Source of the DNA: Nemertoderma westbladi | Taxonomy: Eukaryota; Xenacoelomorpha; Nemertodermatida; Nemertodermatidae | Assembly (NCBI GenBank): GCA_032718475.1 | Contig: JAUCBJ010009082.1 | Coordinates: 1-64,000 of the forward strand | Direction: 5' to 3' | Length of the DNA: 64,000 nt | Shown here: one piece after another, positions 57,267-64,000 of the stretch | Numbering within the stretch: the first letter of the stretch is position 1 | How the letters are laid out: every line of letters starts with the position of its first letter | Position numbers and translations under genes: made by a program | Notes under the pieces: generated by a model | What the model was told of the DNA's origin: nothing | The model's database searches: none | Seen by the model: only the letters and a program-made list of their open reading frames with translations

Positions 57267-57883
57267 ATGGATGCAAGCTATATAGATTTGTCAGATAGTG
57301 TGAGTGTCGTAATGTCAGATGTTCCACCATCATCAGTAGATGTTTTCAACTATAATGGTTTGCACATCTCTTCACTTGACATTAGTTCCCTAGAAGGTAA
57401 CAATTGGTTAACCGACAACATCATAGAGGCCATAATTAATGGGTTTTCCACCGATTACGATGGTAAGGCAAAAGCCTTCAACCCCCACTATCTCAATATT
57501 TTTGAATCCAGTGAGCTCAAAGTCACAGCCCATCGGCCCAAAACTGACTTGTTATCCTATTATCCTACAGCCTACTTTTTTTCCCCTTTAACGTTAGTGG
57601 TTGCCATTGGGTAATGCCAGTCTACTCACCAACAGAATCATGCATCTGGTATTTCGACTCTCTAGCATGGACTGATGAAAAGGCACTAATTATTCTTAAA
57701 CGGTGGATAAACAAACAATTCGCGAACAACAGTACCACTCCCACAGAAATCAAAATGGTTCCACGCCTGCCTAAACAACAATATTACAATTTCCACTGTG
57801 GGGCTTACATATGCTATTTTGCATATCTGATTCTAAACAATACTGTAGACCTCAGTGCCAGTATAATATTGATGACTCCGTAA
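57267..57883 (+). pseudogene. Ulp1-like C48 cysteine protease domain of the retroelement
   Basis: Two frames joined by a frameshift. The first (57267 to about 57576) has the family's N-terminal landmark WLTDNIIEAIINGF. At a run of seven T (57576-57582) the reading moves to the frame that gives FFPFNVSGCHWVMPVYSP, then CIWYFDSLAW, KQQYYN and FHCGAYICYFAYL. The catalytic residues of the C48 family are all present: His (codon 57605-57607, in HW), Asp (57656-57658), oxyanion Gln (57776-57781) and Cys (57797-57799). The domain is about 200 residues, normal for Ulp1 cores. In cells this fold cleaves SUMO-like tails; its role in retroelements is not established. A one-base error in the T run could be decay or an assembly fault. 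Confidence 0.82.
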
Positions 57884-58111
57884 TTACAAACAAATATCAT
57901 CATCAATTATAGAAAAAGCAACTCTAGTTAGACCAGCGCAATCCACTGACCAAGACCAACCAACAATGCTGAAGTGCAATCAAGAAACTCCAAACATCCA
58001 TACACAACCTACTGTACTAACAATGCAGAAGTAAACCGCACACCAACCTTACCACCAACCCAGACCAACACAAAAAAAGTCTGACACCTCGACCAAATCC
58101 ACTAACAGTAG
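57884..58111 (+). pseudogene. Degenerate linker between protease and finger
   Basis: Six stops in the frame shared by the protease and the finger. Another frame is open from about 57875 to 58033 and rich in Thr, Pro, Gln and Asn, consistent with a former disordered linker that has lost frame. Confidence 0.5.
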
Positions 58112-58999
58112 TTCATCAGACCTCCAACGCACCTGCTAAGGATCTACTGCAATCTATGCGAGAAGACAATAATAATAAACAACGATGGTAAGGTAAGAAA
58201 GCACAAAACCAAAATTGGAGACCTATGCTTAGTAGGATTAGGAAGGCAAACAAATAACACAGTGAAGCCATCTATGCATCCGATACCAAATGACCAGAAT
58301 ACCGAGGAAAATCTCTCAGCCCACCCACACCCATTTGAGACCGAATTTTCTAATTCCCCAGATTCAGACCTGGTTTTAGAAACTGATCAGACTGCCCCAT
58401 TTCAACCAGCCATAAATAGTACCCTGCCTCCATTTGAGGCAAGCAATCCCGGTTTCAGTTGGAATGGTATCTGGGGGAGTATATTTATAACACGTCTACA
58501 AAGTGTATATGATGAAATCGTCCACTGGAAGCCTTTCCTATGTGATGTACCTAGATCACAAGCAGGGAGGATGTTCGTAGACACACTTACCGGCCTCCTC
58601 AAATCTTTCAGCGAAAAATCAGCACAAGAACCTATGGCTATGTTGGCAATAATGGTAGTACCAAAACTTATTCTACAGGCCGCTGGAAGTCCTGAACATA
58701 TATCTGGGAGTATTAGTCAAACACTGCGTCGAAGGTTGGAGCTATGGGAAGCTGGTAAAATAGAAGATTTACTACAAGAGGGCAGAGCCCTTCAAGTACG
58801 CAGGGGAAGACGACCTAGAGATAATAAACCTGGCGAACAGCAAAGGCGCGATTTCATCGTCAGGATGGGCACTGGACGTGTTGCCGCAGCACTCAGTAAA
58901 CTGGGAAACTCAAAGGTAAAGGGGAAACCACTTGGTTTAAATGACACAGTCGGAGACAAAACCGTCAAAGAAATCCTTCGAGACAAACACCCTACCTAG
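58112..58999 (+). pseudogene. Retroelement N-terminal region with CCHC-like finger
   Basis: The frame is open from just after a TAG at 58109-58111, well before the first ATG at 58262. The upstream part encodes YCNLCEKTIIINNDGKVRKH, then KTKIGDLC, with a Cys-x2-Cys (58148-58159), a His and a later Cys arranged like a CCHC or C2H zinc finger, as found before the RT in NeSL/R2-type elements. Beyond ATG 58262 comes an acidic, Pro-rich stretch, then a helical region (LTGLLKSFSEKSAQEPMAML, then LRRRLELWEAGKIEDLLQEG) and a basic RRGRRPRDN patch, typical of the region leading to the RT. It ends at 58999 by frameshift into the next frame (LPSPGKLDTLL). Confidence 0.72.
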
Positions 59000-59635
59000 T
59001 CCTGGTAAACTGGACACACTCCTCATTGAATCATCCTGGCCAAACAGTATGGAATACCACCCGGCCATCTATGACCGAATTACTTCGGAGACTATCCTCT
59101 CAGCCGCCCTGAGGACCAGGGGTTCAGCTGGACCATCTGGACTGGATGCAGATAGTTGGAGGAGGCTCTTGACATCCTTTGGAAAGAACTCAGTTGACCT
59201 AAGAAAGAGCATCGCAGCAACTACCAGGCGCATAGCAACAGAGCATATAGATCCAAAGATACTAGCACCATATAATGCATCTCGACTTGCACCACTAGAT
59301 AAGGATCCTGGAGTACGCCCTGTTGGTGTTGGGGAGGTTCTGCGGAGGATAAGTGGGAAGGATATAATGACCTGTATTAGAGCTGACTTAGAAAAAGTTG
59401 CTGAAAACACTCAACTTTGCGTTGGACAGATTGGTGGAATAGAATACGCTATACATGAACTTAGAGAACACTTCGAGGGCCCAGAATGTGAAGGGATCCT
59501 TCTAATAGATGCAACCAAGGCATTTAATGCATTAAACCGCAAACTAACGTTACTAAACTGCCAGGTCATCTGTCCAGCTCTGTCAAAAGCACTATGCAAC
59601 TCATACAGAAGTCCCCACAACTGTTCGTAGATAAT
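58941..59635 (+). pseudogene. Reverse transcriptase, fingers and motif A
   Basis: This carries the N-terminal part of the RT: GPSGLDADSWRRLL, then SRLAPLDKDPGVRPVGVGEV (motifs 1-2 region) and catalytic motif A in ILLIDATKAFNALNR (Asp codon 59508-59510). The frame closes at about 59630; the true continuation is one frame over from about 59590. The start at ATG 58941 is arbitrary because the protein continues from the upstream finger frame. Confidence 0.85.
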
Positions 59636-59935
59636 GAGACCATGTTGTCAGAAGAAGGATCAACACAGGGTGACCCACTGGCACTGGCGATGTATGGTGT
59701 TGGAACCCTTCCACTAATAAAGCTAGTTGGTAAAGTGGCACACGATTTCGATCAGGAAAAATTTGGAGAAGACAAATTGTTGGAAAAATGGTTTGCAGAT
59801 GACGGAAATTTCAGCTGGCCGACTACAAACCCTTCGAACATACTGGGATGCCATATGCTCCTATGGACCTGGATATGGTTATTCCCCGAACACAATAAAA
59901 ACATTTCTTATCGTGAAGGAAGGATTCATGAGTGA
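59594..59935 (+). pseudogene. Reverse transcriptase, motifs B and C
   Basis: After the frameshift at about 59590 this frame gives SEEGSTQGDPLALAMYGVG (motif B) and KWFADDGNF with the catalytic Asp pair at 59792-59803. It leaves the correct frame again at about 59820, so the C-terminal third of the nominal open frame is out of frame. Confidence 0.83.
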
Positions 59936-60155
59936 AGCTAAAACCATTTTTGCTAACACTGGCGTACAACTAACCGAAAATCATCGTGTACTAGGCTCAG
60001 TTATTGGGTCCCAATCATGTGGCAGCGATTATGTAAATGACAAAGTCCATTCACTGTTCGATCAGCTGGTTAAGCTTCGAGAATTCGCTGTAACAGCTTC
60101 TCAGCCATCCTATAGTTGTCTCGTGTATGGCATGCAACCTAAGTTCAACTTCTAA
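59820..60155 (+). pseudogene. Reverse transcriptase, thumb region
   Basis: Continuation in the third frame: AGRLQTLRTYWDAI, then GPGYGYSPNTIKTFLIVKEG and HRVLGSVIGS, typical RT segments following motif C. Ends at an in-frame TAA (60153-60155). The same frame goes on directly into the nuclease region, so this is a nonsense change and not a frameshift. Confidence 0.78.
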
Positions 60156-61245
60156 TCAAGAACAACTCCTGGGTTTACTACCACAATGGACCAAATTGAT
60201 GACTTGATTACAGATCGGGTCATCCCAACCATAACAGGTAATCCCCCTCCAGGTAAAATACAGCGCGATCTCCTCGCTCTGCCTGTCAGGGAGGGAGGTC
60301 TAGCAATATTAAGATCAACCGACCTTCATCAGGGTATCCAGGAGTCCCGAAGATTATGTGAACCACTCTTTAGTGTTGACACCTGCTTAGAACCATCAGA
60401 AGCTCGTACAAAACAACAAACAATCCGCCGAGAAATAAAGAAAGATAGAATGGAAGGTGCGAAGGAAAGCGCCGAGTGCATCCACAGTAAGCTTAGCAAC
60501 AGCGACCAATACCTCCGCCTACTATCTAAAGAAAGGGGAGCCTCTTCCTGGCTGACCGCACTACCACTGACCAAATACGGTTACTCCCTACACAAAGAAG
60601 CCTTCAGGGATGCACTGTGCTTGCGATTTGGGTGGCAGCCACCAAAGCTTCCTGCACTATGTTCATGTGGGGCTGAACACTCCATATCGCATGTCTTACA
60701 CTGTCCAACTGGTGGATACCCCAGCCTTCGCCATAATGAGGTAAGAGACTACTTGGCGGAGTTATTAGCCGAGGTTTCTCATGACATACAGATAGAACCG
60801 CACCTTCAACCAGTGGGTGGTGAGCAGTTTAAACTGAGTAGTACCTCAACAGACCTGGATGCTCGACTGGATGTGGCAGCTTCTGGCATATGGGGTGGAC
60901 GCTTCCAGAAGCTCTTTATAGACGTGAAGGTTTTTAATCCACTTTGCGCATCCAACCCCAAGTCGATCAATGCAAAGCATGTAAAGGATAAGCGCCGCAA
61001 ATATGAAGAACGGATAACTCTCATTGAACATGCATCCTTTACTCCATTTGTAATGTCAACTACAGGGGGAGCTGGCAGGGGTGCTCAGGCACTATTAAAC
61101 AGAGTAGCACTCCTTCTATCAGCAAACCGGGGTGCTCCTTACTCCGAGACAGTGGCATTAATCCGTACACGTTTAAGCTTTGCCGCTTTGCGCTATTGCG
61201 CTCTTCAATAATGTGTTTGCGAGGCGCACGAGAACCACGGATTAA
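60156..61245 (+). pseudogene. Restriction-like endonuclease (RLE) domain with zinc knuckle
   Basis: The frame after the TAA carries LLALPVREGGLAI, then WLTALPLTKYGYSLHKEAFR, LRFGW, a Cys/His knuckle (CSCGAEHSISHVLHC at about 60659) and RHNEVRDYLAELL. It then gives DARLDVAASGIWG and FIDVKVFNP, the PD-(D/E)xK-like nuclease core of R2-type elements. TPFVMSTTGGAGRGAQALLN follows. The open frame stops at 61211. The family's usual C-terminal end (SSIMCLRGAR) is found in another frame at about 61200-61230, which places a frameshift near 61180. The nuclease core residues are intact. Confidence 0.86.
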
Positions 61246-61935
61246 AAGGTTCCCGATTACTCTGCAGGAAACCGGAATACAGGCATGTTTACATTAAAGT
61301 TTAAACAAGTCATCCCACTCACACCACAACTCTAATTCCCTTCACCATTCAACCTTTACTGTAGCTACTGTAGACATTTCATATTATTTGTGTTAGTATA
61401 TTTATGTAAAATAATAGTTAATCAGCGTTATACAGATATAACAATATATCTAATGAAAAAAACAAAAAAAAAATAGCTACTACAGTTACTGTAGTGCCCT
61501 ATAACTATATATGTAACCTAGTAACCATGTTAATTGACTATTTTCTAGAATATTTGAATAGCCACATTGTTAATCTGTTCATAATTTTAAAATATAAAGC
61601 TTAGCTTCACAAACTCTGAAATATTTCAATGTAATATCTAATTATTGATGTTGGCCTAAACTGTGGGTTATTTAATTTAAAAAAAAATTATTATCAATAA
61701 CCCTATAGGTTCCTATAATAGTTACTGATTTTATATGCCTAGCTAATCGAATTTGTTGAGATGTTTTTTTTGTTTGTTCTACTATATTTTACCTGCTATA
61801 TTTATATAATTTCGTTAATGATTTAGATCATCAGATCATGTTAGCTATTTAAATAAAATGATTTTCTTTGTTTATTAAAATTTATATTGATAGATTTAGG
61901 TAGCTAATATTAGTATTGATGTACCTAGCAATACC
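61246..61935. other. Probable 3' UTR and flank of the retroelement
   Basis: AT-rich sequence without open frames. The retroelement 3' end must lie here but cannot be placed; no poly(A) tail or microsatellite tail is clear. An A-rich run near 61460-61475 is the only candidate. Confidence 0.4.
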
Positions 61936-62467
61936 TAGTATTGGTAAACACAAAATATCGCGAAGATCACGACGTTTGCGAAGCTCCATCTATAGTATTG
62001 GTAAACACAAAATATGTCGCGGAGATCGCGACGTTTGCGAAGCTCCACCTATAGTATTGGTAAACGCAAAATATATCGCGAAGATCGCGATGTTTGCGAA
62101 GCTCCACCTACAGTATTGGTAAACACAAAATATGTCGCGAAGATCACGACGTTTGCGAAGCTCCACCTATAGTATTGGTAAACGCAAAATATATCGCGAA
62201 GATCGCGATGTTTGCGAAGCTCCACCTATAGTATTGGTAAACACAAAATATCGCGAAGTTTGTGAAGCTTCATCTATAGTATTGGTAAACACAAAATATC
62301 GCGAAGTTTGTGAAGCTTCATCTATAGTATTGGCAAACACAAAATATCGCGAAGTTTGTGAAGCTTCATCTATAGTATTGGTAAACACAAGATATCGTGA
62401 AGATCGCGACGTTTGCGAAGTTCCACCTATAGTATTGGAAACACAAAATATCGTGAAGATCCACCTA
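61936..62467 (+). repeat. 57/59-bp and 48-bp tandem array, left arm
   Basis: About nine units with core AGTATTGGTAAACACAAAAT, then ATCGCGAAGATCGCGACG and TTTGCGAAGCTCCACC. Most are 57-59 bp; the units near 62234-62378 are 48 bp because the middle GATCGCGACG part is lost. This arm is the reverse complement of the larger arm that follows. Confidence 0.93.
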
Positions 62468-62499
62468 TTCACCTAGGTGAACCCGACATTCTTTTCAGC
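62468..62499. other. Array inversion spacer
   Basis: 32 bp between the oppositely oriented arms. It includes the perfect palindrome TTCACCTAGGTGAA near its left edge and CCCGACATTCTTTTC, not found in the units. Confidence 0.85.
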
Positions 62500-64000
62500 A
62501 ATACTATAGGTGGAGAGCTTCGCGAACGTCGCGATCTTCACAATATTTTGTGTTTACCAATACTATAGGTGGAGCTTTGCGAACGTCGCGATCTTCATGA
62601 CATATTTTGTGTTTACCAATACTATAGGTGGAGAGCTTCGCGAACGTCGCGATCTTCACAATATTTTGTGTTTACCAATACTATAGGTGGAGCTTCGCGA
62701 ACGTCGCGATCTTCATGACATATTTTGTGTTTACCAATACTATAGGTGGAGCTTCGCGAACGTCGCGATCTTCACAATATTTTGTGTTTACCAATACTAT
62801 AGGTGGAGCTTCGCGAACGTCGCGATCTTCATGACATATTTTGTGTTTACCAATACTATAGGTGGAGAGCTTCGCGAACGTCGCGATCTTCACAATATTT
62901 TGTGTTTACCAATACTATAGGTGGAGCTTCGCGAACGTCGCGATCTTCATGACATATTTTGTGTTTACCAATACTATAGGTGGAGAGCTTCGCGAACGTC
63001 GCGATCTTCACAATATTTTGTGTTTACCAATACTATAGGTGGAGCTTCGCGAACGTCGCGATCTTCATGACATATTTTGTGTTTACCAATACTATAGGTG
63101 GAGCTTCGCGAACGTCGCGATCTTCACAATATTTTGTGTTTACCAATACTATAGGTGGAGCTTCGCGAACGTTGCGATCTTCATGACATATTTTGTGTTT
63201 ACCAATACTATAGGTGGAGCTTCGTGAACGTCGCGATCTTCGCGATATTTTGTGTTTACCAATACTATAGGTGGAGCTTCGCGAACGTCGCGATCTTCAT
63301 GACATATTTTGTGTTTACCAATACTATAGGTGGAGCTTCGCAAACGTCGCGATCTTCACAATATTTTGTGTTTACCAATACTATAGGTGGAGCTTCGCTA
63401 ACGTCGCGATCTTCATGACATATTTTGTGTTTACCAATACTATAGGTGGAGCTTCGCGAACGTTGCGATCTTCATGACATATTTTGTGTTTACCAATACT
63501 ATAGGTGGAGCTTTGCGAATGTCGCGATCTTCATGACATATTTTGTGTTTACCAATACTATAGGTGGAGCTTCGCGAACGTCGCGATCTTCACGATATTT
63601 TGTGTTTACCAATACTATAGGTGGAGCTTCGCGAACGTCGCGATCTTCATGACATATTTTGTGTTTACCAATACTATAGGTGGAGCTTCGCGAACGTCGC
63701 GATCTTCACGATATTTTGTGTTTACCAATACTATAGGTGGAGCTTCGCGAACGTCGCGATCTTCATGACATATTTTGTGTTTACCAATACTATAGGTGGA
63801 GCTTCGCAAACGTCGCGATCTTCACAATATTTTGTGTTTACCAATACTATAGGTGGAGCTTCGCGAACGTCGCGATCTTCATGACATATTTTGTGTTTAC
63901 CAATACTATAGGTGGAGCTTCGCGAACGTCGCGATCTTCATGACATATTTTGTGTTTACCAATACTATAGGTGGAGCTTCGCGAACGTCGGGATCTTCAT
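62500..64000 (-). repeat. 57/59-bp tandem array, right arm, alternating dimers
   Basis: About 25 units in reverse orientation to the left arm. Two types alternate: a 57-bp type with TTCACAATATTTTGTG (or CACGATAT) and a 59-bp type with TTCATGACATATTTTGTG. They form mostly regular dimers of about 116 bp. Some units have GGTGGAGAGCTTCG instead of GGTGGAGCTTCG. Runs to the end of the window, so its true length is unknown. Overlapping 60-90 codon open frames on both strands are repeat artefacts. Confidence 0.95.

Larger units (their letters stand above)
57267..61245 (+). mobile_element. Decayed RLE-type non-LTR retroelement with Ulp1-like protease (NeSL/Utopia-like)
   Basis: Order of parts on the plus strand: C48 (Ulp1-like) cysteine protease, degenerate linker, CCHC-like finger, N-terminal domain, reverse transcriptase, zinc knuckle, and a restriction-like endonuclease of R2 type. 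This combination is known from NeSL-like non-LTR elements, whose nuclease usually gives target-site specificity. The clade assignment is by domain order only. The copy is broken: frameshifts at 57576-57582, about 58990, 59590, 59820 and 61180, several stops in 57881-58111, and an in-frame TAA at 60153. Element ends, 5' UTR, 3' UTR and target duplication are not resolved. No poly(A) tail is evident directly after the coding part. Confidence 0.85.

Noticed and set aside
62132-63943. Multiple open frames of 60-114 codons in the terminal array
   Set aside because: Overlapping frames on both strands with the same repeated peptide (FANVAIFTIFCVYQYYRW); array artefacts.

Overview
This window comes from a repeat-rich animal nuclear genome, most likely a marine invertebrate. 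The signs are a spliced lysosomal alpha-mannosidase gene with canonical GT-AG introns, decayed LINE fragments, a NeSL/R2-type retroelement with a restriction-like endonuclease, MITE-like foldback elements, and about 32 kb of tandem repeats, roughly half the window. I cannot name the species. There are no bacterial operons and no CRISPR. One assembly gap of 100 N lies inside the largest repeat array.

Layout. 0.1-0.5 kb: a LINE reverse transcriptase remnant. 2.1-10.3 kb, minus strand: a complete three-exon MAN2B1 gene (993 aa by conceptual splicing). Intron 2 holds antisense LINE debris and a 14-bp minisatellite; intron 1 holds a tRNA-like relic and a 34-bp minisatellite. 11.75-12.9 kb: a phase-locked 20-bp array. 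14.0-29.5 kb: a 53-bp satellite with an internal higher-order repeat of about 3.9 kb. 30.7-31.3 and 43.9-44.4 kb: two related MITE-like elements. 32.0-33.25 kb: a 46-bp array. 33.4-42.85 kb: a second, unrelated 34-bp satellite with an inverted block and 1.4-1.5 kb segmental duplications. 47.35-51.44 kb, minus strand: a 1364-aa single-exon coding region for a low-complexity RG/RGG, proline- and glutamine-rich protein, probably RNA-associated. 51.5-56.5 kb: non-coding sequence with several inverted-repeat elements and many TAGGCCTA and ACCGGTA words. 57.3-61.25 kb: a decayed retroelement carrying, in order, an Ulp1-like (C48) protease, a CCHC-like finger, a reverse transcriptase and an RLE nuclease. 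61.9-64.0 kb: a 57/59-bp array that flips orientation around a 32-bp spacer and runs off the window end.

The two genes show no functional link. MAN2B1 is a housekeeping lysosomal hydrolase; the RGG protein is of unknown function. The most unusual content is structural: nested higher-order satellites, inverted array junctions, and the protease-bearing retroelement beside an array whose core motif also occurs on its other side.
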